Counted from the stretch's first letter, positions 42,658-51,699 are shown. The stretch is 64,000 nt of DNA from an uncultured Lachnospiraceae bacterium (GCA_948470335.1 CAOKOL010000002.1:1-64000); one strand, 5' to 3'. A program made the numbers and translations. The notes: generated by a model from the letters alone, not told the origin.

Positions 42658-43977
42658 TTACATATAATCCTTTATAACTTCACTAAGCATTTCACAAATA
42701 TAATCTACATCCTCGTCACTCAACAGTGTATGAAGAGGAAGTGTAATTGAATTTTTATAATAATCATAATTATTCGGGTAACTCTCGATATCCACACTTT
42801 TGCTTTTATATGCCGTCATCATCGGAAGCGGTTTATAATGTACATTGGTCGCTATACCAAGTCTCCCAAGCCTTTCTATAATTTCATTTCTAATCACCGC
42901 TCCTATACCGGGAATACGAATAAGATACAGATGGTTTGAACTGTCTCTGTCCTCGCTGTGATGAACAAGATGGTTGATTCCCAATCTGTCACAAGTCTCA
43001 TCATATTGATTGATAATCACAGCCCTGCGCTCCAACATTTCTAAATATCTATCAAGTTGTCTCAACCCCATTGCGGCCGCAACATCCGTCATATTGCATT
43101 TATACCAAGGGCCAATAACATCGTATTCCCATGCTCCTGCTTCATTTTTAGCATAAGCATCTTTATTCTGACCATGGAGAGAAAGAAGCTGATAAAATTT
43201 ATATATTTCCGCATCATCGACTCCATTTAATTTTTTCCATGTACTGGCCCCGCCTTCAGCCGTTGTAAAATTTTTTACCGCATGAAAACTAAAACTGGTA
43301 AAATCGGCAATTGATCCACAATATAATCTCTCTCCGTTGATAATCCTGCTTGCTCCAAGACCATGTGCGGAATCAGCAATAACTGCCGCCCTTCCTATCG
43401 CATTTTGAACTTTAGCATTCAAATCACTTAATGCTGTTCCGTCAGATTTCAGACTCTTAAATAAATATTTCTTTTTCTCTGCAATCCTGAAAACTTTCTC
43501 GTAGTCACAAATAATACCGCCAAAATCTACACATATGATAGCTTTTGTCTTTTCTGTAATTGCATTTTCCAGTTTTTCGTAATCCATTTCGGGAGCATGT
43601 GAAACAGTATCTCCATCTTTTTGGATATCCACAAATACCACCTTTGCACCACAATGAATGGCAGCGCTTGCACTTGCCGTATAAGTATAAGCGGGTACAA
43701 TTACTTCATCTTCATCTTTTATTCCAAAAATACGGAGATTTAATTCTTCTGCCGCCGTAGCAGAATTTAAACAAACAACCCTGTTACTCCATCTTTCAGG
43801 CTCCAAACCAACATCGACTTCCGTATTGCCTGTATCAATATAAGCCGCAAGTCTTCGTTCAAGTAATTTCACTCTGGGTCCGGTCGTAATCCATCCGGAT
43901 TTTAAAACCTTTATAACCTCATTTATTTCTGACTCAGTTATATCCGGCGGACTAAAACTAATCTTTCGCATATTCAT
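42658..43977 (-). CDS. DegT/DnrJ/EryC1 aminotransferase
   Basis: 439 aa, longer than usual because of inserts near residues 50-70 and 170-195. Hallmarks: GWITTGPRVKLLERRLAAYI, PAYTYTASASAAIHCGAKVV, PLP lysine in SFHAVKNFTTAEGG, and a C-terminal NVHYKPLPMM. It probably aminates a UDP-4-keto sugar for the first residue, given its place next to the initiating transferase; the dehydratase and acetyltransferase of such a pathway are not here. Starts with a 4-bp overlap of the zinc-ribbon gene. Confidence 0.85.
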   Translation of the reverse strand: MNMRKISFSPPDITESEINEVIKVLKSGWITTGPRVKLLERRLAAYIDTGNTEVDVGLEPERWSNRVVCLNSATAAEELNLRIFGIKDEDEVIVPAYTYTASASAAIHCGAKVVFVDIQKDGDTVSHAPEMDYEKLENAITEKTKAIICVDFGGIICDYEKVFRIAEKKKYLFKSLKSDGTALSDLNAKVQNAIGRAAVIADSAHGLGASRIINGERLYCGSIADFTSFSFHAVKNFTTAEGGASTWKKLNGVDDAEIYKFYQLLSLHGQNKDAYAKNEAGAWEYDVIGPWYKCNMTDVAAAMGLRQLDRYLEMLERRAVIINQYDETCDRLGINHLVHHSEDRDSSNHLYLIRIPGIGAVIRNEIIERLGRLGIATNVHYKPLPMMTAYKSKSVDIESYPNNYDYYKNSITLPLHTLLSDEDVDYICEMLSEVIKDYM

Positions 43978-44783
43978 TTCCTCTGTTTTATATATGCATG
44001 AATTGGTTTCTTAACAATCCGCATTCTTTCTCTTTTAGGTAGACTCACAGTTCTCCCATTACATTCACCCAAAAAAGAAAGCTCCATCTCCTTTTTCGCC
44101 GCATTCGCCCTCCATTCAGCCTCTTTGCTTTTCGAAAGGTTCCCGGCGCAAAAGGGACATCCGCTCTGATGGGCGGTTCTGTTAAACAGATATGTCTCCC
44201 ACTCGTGCCCTTCCGGACATCTCCACCAGATACGGATCTTACTTTTCGGTCTTAAACTGCGGGGATCAATCCCCTGGTTAAAAAACGGGTGCCACTCCTT
44301 CATCAACTGCGGTTCCAATGTGGCCAGGTCATTGAATCCCGGCCAGGCTTTCCGCCCTGCGCAATAAGGACAGCCCTGTTCTTTGGTCGCACGATTCCCA
44401 ACGGACGCTTTCCATTCATGTCCCAGTCCGCATTTCCACCAGACATTTTTCTCGCTTCCGTAAGTAACCATCTCCGGCGTCAGCGCGCCGTTTTTTACAG
44501 GATGCCACTGAGCCGCCAGCTCCGGACAGGTGCTGGCAAGATCGTTGTATCCTTTCCAGGCTTTTTTGTTTGCACAGTACGGACAACCGGCGTCTTTTTT
44601 AACCCGGTCGCTGATCATGGCCTGCCATTTATGCCCCTTTTCACAGGTCCACCAGATCTTTTTATGACTGGCAAATCCTGTTTTTAAAGGGTCAAAATCC
44701 TTGTTTTCAGGAACAGCCCACTGACGGATCAGGTATTCTTTGCCGTTTTGCATACAATATTGCCGTAAGCCGATCTCTTCCAT
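43974..44783 (-). CDS. Triple zinc-ribbon (DUF4379-like) protein, first gene of polysaccharide operon
   Basis: 269 aa from the ATG at 44783 (GAGGAAA). Three tandem modules follow the pattern WW-x-C-x(2)-GH-x-W ... GCPYCA (WWTCEKGHKWQA, WWKCGLGHEWKA, WWRCPEGHEWET), each a zinc ribbon of the DUF4379/treble-clef type. A basic C-terminus follows (RERMRIVKKPIHAYIKQRK). It overlaps the first sugar gene by 4 bp, so it is translationally coupled to the operon. Nucleic-acid binding is likely; a regulatory role in the operon is inference. Confidence 0.8.
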   Translation of the reverse strand: MEEIGLRQYCMQNGKEYLIRQWAVPENKDFDPLKTGFASHKKIWWTCEKGHKWQAMISDRVKKDAGCPYCANKKAWKGYNDLASTCPELAAQWHPVKNGALTPEMVTYGSEKNVWWKCGLGHEWKASVGNRATKEQGCPYCAGRKAWPGFNDLATLEPQLMKEWHPFFNQGIDPRSLRPKSKIRIWWRCPEGHEWETYLFNRTAHQSGCPFCAGNLSKSKEAEWRANAAKKEMELSFLGECNGRTVSLPKRERMRIVKKPIHAYIKQRK

Positions 44784-44934
44784 ATTTTCCTCATTCCGGC
44801 ACATTCCGTGCATTGTACGGGTAGAATTACAGTTTTTCCTTTAAGCACTTCTATGACTGCTTTAAAAAAACATCGGAAACAAAAGCGCAATCTCACGAAA
44901 AACGGTTGCGAAATATCTTTCATATACGACCATC

Positions 44935-44968
44935 TTTTTCGCAGATATCCCCCATCTGCGAAAGGTAA
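44935..44968 (+). repeat. Inverted repeat, left copy (recombination site)
   Basis: Exact reverse complement of 46350-46383. Inside it 10-bp arms TTTCGCAGAT and ATCTGCGAAA flank a 7-bp spacer ATCCCCC, the layout of a tyrosine-recombinase core site. It lies 152 bp upstream of the first operon gene. Confidence 0.93.
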
Positions 44969-45003
44969 GGGCTATTCCCTGAAAACAAAGGATTTCTTTT
45001 TAT

Positions 45004-46137
45004 TTACTGACCCAAAAATTGACCATAAATAGAAGCCAATGCGTTCATATGCTGGCGCTTTGTGGCCAGGGTGGGATGGACATACCGGTTCAAAGTAATG
45101 GATACGTCCGAGTGTCCCAGAATCTCACTCAGACTCTTTACGTCCGTTCCATTGTTAATACAGTTGGTGGCAAAGGTATGGCGGGTAATATGGAAATTTT
45201 TCTTTCCGATTCCGGAAGTTGATAAGAACCTGCGGAAATGATACTGATAGGTTCTTGGCTCTACAGGTTTCCTGATTCCCACCACATATTCGCCTTTTCC
45301 GTAAAACGGAAACAAAAGGTCGATCAAATCGTCTGAAAGCGGAATTTCTCTCTGTGAGAAAATACTTTTCGGCGTTCCTTCCAGCAATGATGTTTTGGTA
45401 TCCCGGCCAGGAATGGCAATCCGCTGCACGGTGCGGTTTACCCGCAGTACTTTCTCATCAATATCAATGTCGCTCCATTTCAGCGCGCAGATTTCTCCCA
45501 GCCTGAGTCCGGTGGAGAAGCAGATCACAACGCCCAGTTTGTAATGATTCATATTGTGATGCAAGAAACGGAAAAGGCGGGCCTGTTCCGTATGATTCAG
45601 AATTTCCACCGGTTTATTTCCCGTAAATCGTTTTCGAAAGGTCATATGAATTTCCGGCGTATGATAATGAAGCGCGCTGTAAGAAAATATCTGATTGACC
45701 ACACAGAATATACTTTTTACGAGGCTGTCGGACATATACTGCTCTTCCTCTTCCATAATTTTAGAAAAAATTGTTTTAAATCTCATAAGATCAATCGTCC
45801 GAAATCCATATTCATCCAAAACCGGGACAATATATTTTTTGCAGATCAGACGGTATTTGACAAAAGTGGAATACTTTTTGCCGGACTCCACCGATTGCAG
45901 CCATTTCGTAATCAGCGTTTGAAAATCCGTGCATGGCTCGTCAGGTCCTCCTTCCGCATAAATGTCGTAACTGGGAATCGTCTGTTTTGCGATTTCCAGT
46001 TTTTCTTTTACCTCCGCATACGTTTTTGCGTAAACAGAACGGGAAATCATTTTGCCCGTCATCAGGTCGGGAATTCGATATCTGCCCTCCCAGCGTCCGT
46101 CTGCTCTCTTTCTGATGTTCTCTCCATGTCTTGGCAT
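45004..46137 (-). CDS. Tyrosine recombinase of the inversion switch
   Basis: 377 aa from the ATG at 46137 (AAGGAGG). N-terminal AP2-like arm region (GENIRKRADGRWEGRYRI), core-binding domain, then the catalytic residues: Arg in STGLRLGEICALKW, HITRHTFATN (H-x-x-R), LGHSDVSITLNRYVHP with the nucleophilic Tyr. No excisionase, phage or conjugation genes accompany it. Enclosed by its own inverted repeats, it most likely acts as an invertase; integrase of a decayed element is the alternative. Confidence 0.93.
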   Translation of the reverse strand: MPRHGENIRKRADGRWEGRYRIPDLMTGKMISRSVYAKTYAEVKEKLEIAKQTIPSYDIYAEGGPDEPCTDFQTLITKWLQSVESGKKYSTFVKYRLICKKYIVPVLDEYGFRTIDLMRFKTIFSKIMEEEEQYMSDSLVKSIFCVVNQIFSYSALHYHTPEIHMTFRKRFTGNKPVEILNHTEQARLFRFLHHNMNHYKLGVVICFSTGLRLGEICALKWSDIDIDEKVLRVNRTVQRIAIPGRDTKTSLLEGTPKSIFSQREIPLSDDLIDLLFPFYGKGEYVVGIRKPVEPRTYQYHFRRFLSTSGIGKKNFHITRHTFATNCINNGTDVKSLSEILGHSDVSITLNRYVHPTLATKRQHMNALASIYGQFLGQ

Positions 46138-46270
46138 AGTGCTACCTCCTTGACCACTTTTTTGACCCATAATAGGATGAAAACACTCGAAAAACCATAT
46201 TTTTTGACAAAATTCATTCTAAATGTCAAATAAAGTCGAATGGGAATTTTTACGAAAATTGAATATTCCG

Positions 46271-46299
46271 TTGACAATTCATACGGATGGAAGTAAAAT
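46271..46299 (+). promoter_or_regulatory. Outward-facing promoter inside the invertible segment
   Basis: TTGACA (46271-46276), 17 bp, TAAAAT (46294-46299), pointing right, out through the right repeat. In this orientation no plus-strand gene follows; after inversion it would fire leftward through the left repeat into the polysaccharide operon with a leader of roughly 230 nt. Between it and the recombinase gene, TTTGACA and TGTCAAA (46203-46232 region) form an inverted pair that could be an autoregulatory operator. Confidence 0.75.
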
Positions 46300-46349
46300 A
46301 GATGCCATGTGAACGGCGAGAGGTGAAAGATTTCCAGTTTTTTCTGTTT

Positions 46350-46383
46350 TTACCTTTCGCAGATGGGGGATATCTGCGAAAAA
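46350..46383 (-). repeat. Inverted repeat, right copy (recombination site)
   Basis: Perfect 34-bp reverse complement of the left copy with the same internal 10-7-10 dyad. The identity ends abruptly on both sides, so these are discrete sites rather than remnants of a longer duplication. Confidence 0.93.
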
Positions 46384-46423
46384 TATCCTCAAAAATTACT
46401 TATTTTTCCTTTTTATACGTTAA

Positions 46424-46478
46424 AAAATCCCTGTCGGATTCAACACGGATGACGCATTGAACTCTCAACAGGGATTTT
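46424..46478 (-). terminator. Intrinsic terminator of the lspA/VOC operon
   Basis: AAAATCCCTGT (46424-46434) pairs with ACAGGGATTTT (46468-46478); on the minus strand the stem is followed by a T6 run. It separates the core genes from the inversion switch. Confidence 0.85.
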
Positions 46479-46501
46479 CCCGAAACAATCTTCTTTTTCT
46501 T

Positions 46502-46891
46502 TTACCGCTTCACCAGTTCCACCATCCCGATATCCAGCGACATCAGAAAAGCGGCGTCGCCTTCCAGGGCTACGGCCCGGCAGGGGGCTTTAAAAAGGGT
46601 GAATTTCTGCTCTGACAGCCGCTCTATGGCAGCGTCCATCTCCTCGTCTTCAATATCGTAACAGATATGATACGGAGAATTTTTATATCGCTTCATCAGG
46701 GGATAGATTTCGCTGTCCTGATCCGGCTGGACCAGCTCGATGCGATATCCCCCATTTTCCATAAAAAGAATATAGATCCGGCGGTCGACATCGTATACCG
46801 CGTCGGCACACGGCGTAAAGCCCAGAACTTCCGCCGCTTTCGCAGCCTTTTCCACATTTTTAACCAGATAACCTATATGATGGATTTTCAT
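46502..46891 (-). CDS. VOC-superfamily (glyoxalase-like) protein
   Basis: 129 aa with two beta-alpha-beta-beta-beta modules: MKIHHIGYLVKNVEKAAKAA with a metal-type His, GYRIELVQP with Glu, and SPYHICYDIED with a second His. Resembles methylmalonyl-CoA epimerase/glyoxalase-like proteins. The substrate cannot be inferred. Possibly co-transcribed with lspA, 12 bp upstream. Confidence 0.82.
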   Translation of the reverse strand: MKIHHIGYLVKNVEKAAKAAEVLGFTPCADAVYDVDRRIYILFMENGGYRIELVQPDQDSEIYPLMKRYKNSPYHICYDIEDEEMDAAIERLSEQKFTLFKAPCRAVALEGDAAFLMSLDIGMVELVKR

Positions 46892-46903
46892 GACCAGATA
46901 CCT

Positions 46904-47446
46904 CTATTTCTTTTTCTCCCACACCTTAAAAAACTCCAGCTCATCCTCTTTATAGACAAACAATATCAGAACAAACAGCAGGGCCGTCGCCACCGTCACA
47001 TAACAGTCCGCCACATTAAACACAGGAAAATCAATCAATTTAAAATAGAGAAAATCCACCACATATCCCCGCACGGCCCGGTCGATCAAATTCCCTGCCG
47101 CGCCGGAACAGAGGAGAACGCCGACCCATTTCAGCGGCAGATACCGTTTGTCGGCAGGAACATGCAGATACAGAAAAAACACCGCCGCCAGTATCAGCGG
47201 CGTAGTGATGTAAAACAGCAGTTGCCGGTTCTGCAGGATGCCAAAGGCCGCCCCATAATTCACCGTATAAGAGAATTCAAACACGCCGGGAATCAGAGGC
47301 CAGGAGGGCTTACCCTCCAGATAAGACACTGCCAGAAACTTTGTCCACTGATCCAATCCGATTAATACGGCTGATAACACCAGAAAAAGAAACGCTGTTT
47401 TCCACTTGCCGTTGCCTGTCTTCTTTTCCAATATCATTCCCTCCAT
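46904..47446 (-). CDS. lspA: Lipoprotein signal peptidase (signal peptidase II)
   Basis: 180 aa, four membrane helices. Catalytic aspartates lie in GNLIDRAVRGYVVDF and FNVADCYV; the NYGAAFG loop is present. It cleaves the signal peptide of diacylated prolipoproteins at the membrane. The first ATG is followed three codons later by another; the exact start is uncertain. Confidence 0.95.
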   Translation of the reverse strand: MEGMILEKKTGNGKWKTAFLFLVLSAVLIGLDQWTKFLAVSYLEGKPSWPLIPGVFEFSYTVNYGAAFGILQNRQLLFYITTPLILAAVFFLYLHVPADKRYLPLKWVGVLLCSGAAGNLIDRAVRGYVVDFLYFKLIDFPVFNVADCYVTVATALLFVLILFVYKEDELEFFKVWEKKK

Positions 47447-47448
47447 TT

Positions 47449-47468
47449 AGTTCCGCAGCTCCCCTCCC
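47449..47468. repeat. Dispersed intergenic repeat, copy 1
   Basis: AGTTCCGCAGCTCCCCTCCC just upstream of lspA. Close relatives stand upstream of minD and mreD. Minus-strand reading is G-rich and lies near the ribosome binding region. Confidence 0.55.
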
Positions 47469-47499
47469 AAGCCCCATGACCTGGGAGAATTTTCAGCCG

Positions 47500-48600
47500 C
47501 TAAAGCGTCTGTAAATCCCCCGCGCAGATATAATCAAGGGCCTCCCCCATCTCATCCATCGTAACCGTCCGGTCAATATAGGCTTCTCCGGCCTGTTTCA
47601 GCAGGATAAATTTAATCACGCCGGCTTCCATCTTTTTATCATGCTTTGTAGCCGCAAGAACCTGTGCCTTATCCGGCCCTGAAATCCGGACAGGCAATCC
47701 GGCAGAACGGATCAGCTCTTCAATCTCAAGAAACGTGTCTCTGGAGATATCTCCCCTGCGCAGAGAAATATAAGCGGAAGCCACGCAGCCAAGGGCCACA
47801 CATTCCCCGTGAAGCAGGGAAAATCCGGTTTCTTTCTCAACGGCATGGCCCAGCGTATGGCCGTAATTCAAAAGGCCCCGCTCTCCCTGCTCTTTCGGAT
47901 CCCGCTCTACCACATCCTTCTTGATCTCACAGCTTCTTTGCACCATCCGCTCACAGATGTCCGTATCTCTCCTCCGGATTTGTTCCATATGATCTTTCAG
48001 CCAGTACAGATACCGGCGGTCTTTAATCAGACCATGCTTGATAATCTCCCCCATCCCTTCCAGATACTGCCGTTCTGTCAGCGTATGCAGCGTCGCCAGA
48101 TTGATATAGACCAGCCGGGGCATATAAAATGCGCCCACCATATTTTTATAGCTGTCAAAATCCACTCCCGTTTTTCCGCCGATACTGCTGTCCACCTGGG
48201 ACAGCAGCGTGGTCGGAACCTGAATAAAATCAATTCCCCGCAGATAAGTGGCGGCGGCAAACCCGGTCAGATCCCCCACCACGCCGCCGCCCAGAGCGAT
48301 CAGCAGGTCATTGCGGTCAAACTGCTGCAGGATCAGATGCTCGTACAGTCTACGCACCACATCCAGATTTTTATTTTCCTCACCTGCCGGAAAAACAAAG
48401 GAGGTCACGGAAGGGGACCCGATGGCTGCCTGCAAAAGCTCCATATAATAAGAAGCCACCGTGCTGTCAGACACGATGCAGATTTTTTTCCGGCCGACGC
48501 CCAGCTTTTCCAGTTCCTCTCCGAATCCGCCGAAATCCCTCCGGAATACAATATCATAGACAGGCGTCTCCCCATCATGCACCGTTAATCTGTCCGCCAT
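47500..48600 (-). CDS. aroB: 3-dehydroquinate synthase
   Basis: 366 aa. NAD-binding ALGGGVVGDLTGFAAATYLR, PTTLLSQVDSSIGGKTGVD, and metal ligands in GMGEIIKHG, NYGHTLGHAVE and LHGECVALG are all intact. It makes dehydroquinate from DAHP in the shikimate pathway in the cytosol. GGAGGAACGTAC precedes the ATG. No other aro genes are adjacent. Confidence 0.97.
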   Translation of the reverse strand: MADRLTVHDGETPVYDIVFRRDFGGFGEELEKLGVGRKKICIVSDSTVASYYMELLQAAIGSPSVTSFVFPAGEENKNLDVVRRLYEHLILQQFDRNDLLIALGGGVVGDLTGFAAATYLRGIDFIQVPTTLLSQVDSSIGGKTGVDFDSYKNMVGAFYMPRLVYINLATLHTLTERQYLEGMGEIIKHGLIKDRRYLYWLKDHMEQIRRRDTDICERMVQRSCEIKKDVVERDPKEQGERGLLNYGHTLGHAVEKETGFSLLHGECVALGCVASAYISLRRGDISRDTFLEIEELIRSAGLPVRISGPDKAQVLAATKHDKKMEAGVIKFILLKQAGEAYIDRTVTMDEMGEALDYICAGDLQTL

Positions 48601-48637
48601 TGTACGTTCCTCCTATACAATATAAATTTGCCGTATG

Positions 48638-49405
48638 CTATATGAAAAGTTCCAGGGCCACATAATCCCGCCCCTTTTTGGTCTTATTTACAAAACCCTT
48701 ATACCGAAACTTTCCCAGTTTCCTCACCGAGATCAGCGCCCCCTGTGCCGGTTCAAAGGCAGATGAGGTAATCAGCTTTCCATTGACAAAAACCCGTTCT
48801 TCCTTCACACACTCCGCCGCTTTCGACCGGGACAGCCCAAAAGCAAGACTTACCAGGCTGTCCAGCCGCAGAGAAGCAATGCTTCCGGATACTTCCTTAA
48901 ATTTGGGCGTAAAATACATCTGCTCAAGAGAAACTGCCTGGCAGATCACCTGATTATGCCGTACCTGAGTCAACTGGTCGATGATAAAGGGAGCAATCTG
49001 TTCCCTGCACAAAATCCAGGCTTCCTTCCCCTCCGTCAGAATATCCCCAATCTGATTCCTGTCGATGCCCAGATTCAACACGGCGCCCAGATAATCTCTG
49101 TGGGAACAATCCCCGGAAAACTTAGGCGCTTTCGGCCGCACCCATACCACGGTAATGGGCAAAAACGACGGCAGACCTTCCGCCCCATTCTCCGTAACAG
49201 GAAGAAAGCAAACAATTTTTCTCTCAGCCGCCTCATATCCGCCCTCCAGAATCACCTGAACAGGCGGAAGCTCTGTGCGCAGCCCGTGAAAAACTGTCTG
49301 CTCGTTTAAATTCAGGAAATGGCTGAATACGGGAATATCTCTGCGCTCGCACTGCCTGGCCAGTTCCATAAGCCGCTTTTTCAAAAGCGTATCTTCTTCT
49401 CTCAT
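48638..49405 (-). CDS. ylmH: YlmH-family S4-domain RNA-binding protein
   Basis: 255 aa. N-terminal YlmH module, middle LGIDRNQIGDILTEGKEAWI, and a C-terminal S4 domain with RLDSLVSLAFGLSRSKAAEC and VFVNGKLITSSAF. In Bacilli it is encoded with sepF in the division cluster and acts in ribosome rescue. The same pairing is kept here. Confidence 0.93.
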   Translation of the reverse strand: MREEDTLLKKRLMELARQCERRDIPVFSHFLNLNEQTVFHGLRTELPPVQVILEGGYEAAERKIVCFLPVTENGAEGLPSFLPITVVWVRPKAPKFSGDCSHRDYLGAVLNLGIDRNQIGDILTEGKEAWILCREQIAPFIIDQLTQVRHNQVICQAVSLEQMYFTPKFKEVSGSIASLRLDSLVSLAFGLSRSKAAECVKEERVFVNGKLITSSAFEPAQGALISVRKLGKFRYKGFVNKTKKGRDYVALELFI

Positions 49406-49417
49406 AAACCGCCCCCG

Positions 49418-49963
49418 CTACAGCCTGAAACTTGCGGAGTCAAACTTCTCCTCTGCCAATACTTCCAGGAGATCCCCGGAAAGCTCAATGTTGCTGGGAG
49501 TAACAATAAAAATATACTCCGTCACTTTGTTTAGATTACCCTCGATGGAATAACAGGCACCAAATGTAAAATCAATGATCCGCTGGGCAACCTCGATATG
49601 GATCCCTTCCAGATTGATTACCACCGCCCGGCCGCGCAGCAAGGTATCCACGATCTCTTTGGAATCCTCCATGGAAGCCGGTTTGATTACGCACACTTCC
49701 ATGCCGTTTTTGCTGCTGCGGGTGAGCGGAACCACATTGCTTTTCTTTACCACTTTTGGCTCCGAATCCTGATTCCCTTTTAAATCGATGTCATCCAGGT
49801 CCGTATTATCCTTTTCCCGTCTGGAACGTCTGCTGCGGGCCCGTTCTTCTTCCCTCGTCTGATAGGACAGGTCGTCGTCATAATATTCGTCAAAATCTTC
49901 ATCATCCTCATAACGATCCGATAGTTTGATTGCATCCAAAAATTTCTCAATAAATCCAGCCAT
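49418..49963 (-). CDS. sepF: Cell division protein SepF
   Basis: 181 aa. An N-terminal membrane-binding helix (MAGFIEKFLDAIKLSD), an acidic/basic linker, then the DUF552 core (EVCVIKPASMEDSKEIVDTL, GRAVVINLEGIHIEVAQRII, TPSNIELSGD). SepF anchors FtsZ to the membrane. Located 12 bp upstream of ylmH. Confidence 0.95.
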   Translation of the reverse strand: MAGFIEKFLDAIKLSDRYEDDEDFDEYYDDDLSYQTREEERARSRRSRREKDNTDLDDIDLKGNQDSEPKVVKKSNVVPLTRSSKNGMEVCVIKPASMEDSKEIVDTLLRGRAVVINLEGIHIEVAQRIIDFTFGACYSIEGNLNKVTEYIFIVTPSNIELSGDLLEVLAEEKFDSASFRL

Positions 49964-50123
49964 TCATTCTGCTCCGTTTCCTAAATGTCAGAGTTTTGAA
50001 AGCATTCCCAGCATACTTATATAACCCATGATACGTTCCATCATAGCATAATCCCACATCAGAATCAATATTTATCACAAAAATTAATATACATTCGGCA
50101 GCAGCCGGCAGACGGATCAATCG

Positions 50124-51536
50124 TCAGTATATAATATCATTTTCATTCACCGCAGAAGAATCCAGTACAATATGATCGTAGACAGCCAGCCCGTAAGGCG
50201 ATTCGTCACTGACAATGCAGTAGTCTTCATTCTGCTCCAGAATATCTACTTTTCTGAACACCGCATAGCCTTTATTGATATTGTAAACGCCCTCCAAAGG
50301 CTGTGTCTCTCCCACCATAAACCGCTCACTGCTGTTTGGCTTTAACAGATATGAGCCTGCTTTGATTTTCTCCATATTCGTATCAATATAATACTTCCCG
50401 TCCTCCTTATGATAAAGGGTAGCTTTCACAAACTGAGAGGTGACACCGTCCTCGCCTGCCACTTCCACATTAAAGCCATTTTCCTGACTCTCTCCGCCTG
50501 TGGTCAGAAAATCCTCCGGAACTACAAAAAAATCTTTGCTGACAAGCGAAGTAACCGGAATTTTCAGTCCTTCCGCCTGGCTTTTATCCAGCTCAATCTC
50601 CACATACCGCTCCGCCAGAAACTGATTCATATAATTATGAAAGGTCAGTTTTGCCATCGTTGTGCCGTCATTGGACACAAAAGAAGAATACTGGGCTACG
50701 GTTTCAAACCGATTCTGCCGAAACATCACTTTGACACTGTCCCTGTCTGCCAGCGCAGCCACATCTTCCTCCGAAATAGGAATGATCACAGACCATACGT
50801 CGCTGTCAATGGTTTTATATACACCTGTGCCGCTTTCCACCAGCGCTCCGGTTTTAAAATAGGTCTTTTCATAATTTCCTTTGTCAAAGGAATCTTTTGT
50901 CAACTGCTCCGGGGATAATTCTTCAAAGCCGTCGGAATAATAAGCAATGATACCGCTGACCGGCGCATGATACATCTGAAAATGAGCGCCCATTTCCTCC
51001 AGAGACTGATTCAATTCCTCAATAGACTCCATGCTGGAATATTCCAGCAGCGCTGCCTGTACGGAATACTTCACGTCATAAATATCGGAAAATCGCAGTG
51101 GATCGTAGCTTGTGCTGTAATTCATCAGCATCCGTTTTAAATAAATCAGGCTGTCCTGAGACAGTTGATTACCGTCTGCGCTTTTCTGGGCCAGAAGCTC
51201 CGAGACCCGGCCGCTTTCATCAATGGAGTAAATCAGATCTCCCACGCCGGCTTTCTGCCCCTCCTGTATATAATAATAGACGGTTCCGGCATAATCCGCA
51301 TTGTAAACCGTCTCGTCCCGGAGAATAATGCCCGTATAACTGGAATCAGCCACCAGACTGCCCTGATTCACCATAAAAATCTCGATCCGCTCTTTGGACA
51401 GATACATCGCAACCACAACAATCAGATAAAAAAGAATAAAAGCGAATATCACAACGCCTATATTCAGATTAAAGGTTCTGAGGCGGATAATCTTTTTTTT
51501 CTTTCTGGCTCTTTTCCTGGTTTTTTTCCCGGCCAT
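50124..51536 (-). CDS. HlyD-like membrane-fusion/envelope protein
   Basis: 470 aa from the ATG at 51536 (AAAGGAACAGG). A poly-basic N-terminus (KKTRKRARKKKKIIRL), one membrane helix (NIGVVIFAFILFYLIVVVAM), then a barrel-sandwich-like extracellular part (GIILRDETVYNADYAGTVYY) and a C-terminal beta-rich region. Similar proteins occur upstream of sepF in many Clostridia. No transporter partner is adjacent, so an envelope or division-related role is as likely as export. Confidence 0.75.
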   Translation of the reverse strand: MAGKKTRKRARKKKKIIRLRTFNLNIGVVIFAFILFYLIVVVAMYLSKERIEIFMVNQGSLVADSSYTGIILRDETVYNADYAGTVYYYIQEGQKAGVGDLIYSIDESGRVSELLAQKSADGNQLSQDSLIYLKRMLMNYSTSYDPLRFSDIYDVKYSVQAALLEYSSMESIEELNQSLEEMGAHFQMYHAPVSGIIAYYSDGFEELSPEQLTKDSFDKGNYEKTYFKTGALVESGTGVYKTIDSDVWSVIIPISEEDVAALADRDSVKVMFRQNRFETVAQYSSFVSNDGTTMAKLTFHNYMNQFLAERYVEIELDKSQAEGLKIPVTSLVSKDFFVVPEDFLTTGGESQENGFNVEVAGEDGVTSQFVKATLYHKEDGKYYIDTNMEKIKAGSYLLKPNSSERFMVGETQPLEGVYNINKGYAVFRKVDILEQNEDYCIVSDESPYGLAVYDHIVLDSSAVNENDIIY

Positions 51537-51699
51537 TCCTGTTCCTTTCTGAAATGATAAGTATAGTATCTGCCGAAAACGTACATAATATAAATACGCA
51601 GACTGGTCGTCTGCAGTATACTGAGGAGTATCCTTTAATGCAGGCCTCTGGCGAGGCTGGCGGAATTTGTCCGTCAAAGTATGATTTGGAGGTGACAAT

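Larger units (their letters stand above)
44935..46383. mobile_element. Predicted invertible DNA segment (recombinase-encoding switch)
   Basis: Perfect 34-bp inverted repeats bound 1.45 kb that contains only a tyrosine recombinase gene, a minus-strand operator-like repeat and an outward consensus promoter. The segment lies directly upstream of the polysaccharide operon. Recombination between the repeats would flip the promoter towards the operon. Nothing else in the segment looks coding. No inversion was observed; this is structural prediction. Confidence 0.75.

Noticed and set aside
44935..46383. Treating the 45-kb recombinase as the integrase of a second prophage or conjugative element
   Set aside because: No phage, transfer or excisionase genes lie near it, no tRNA is adjacent, and perfect inverted rather than direct repeats bound it.
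44935..46383. CRISPR array (repeated short sequences)
   Set aside because: Only two copies in inverted orientation 1.4 kb apart; no regularly spaced direct repeats or cas genes occur anywhere in the window.
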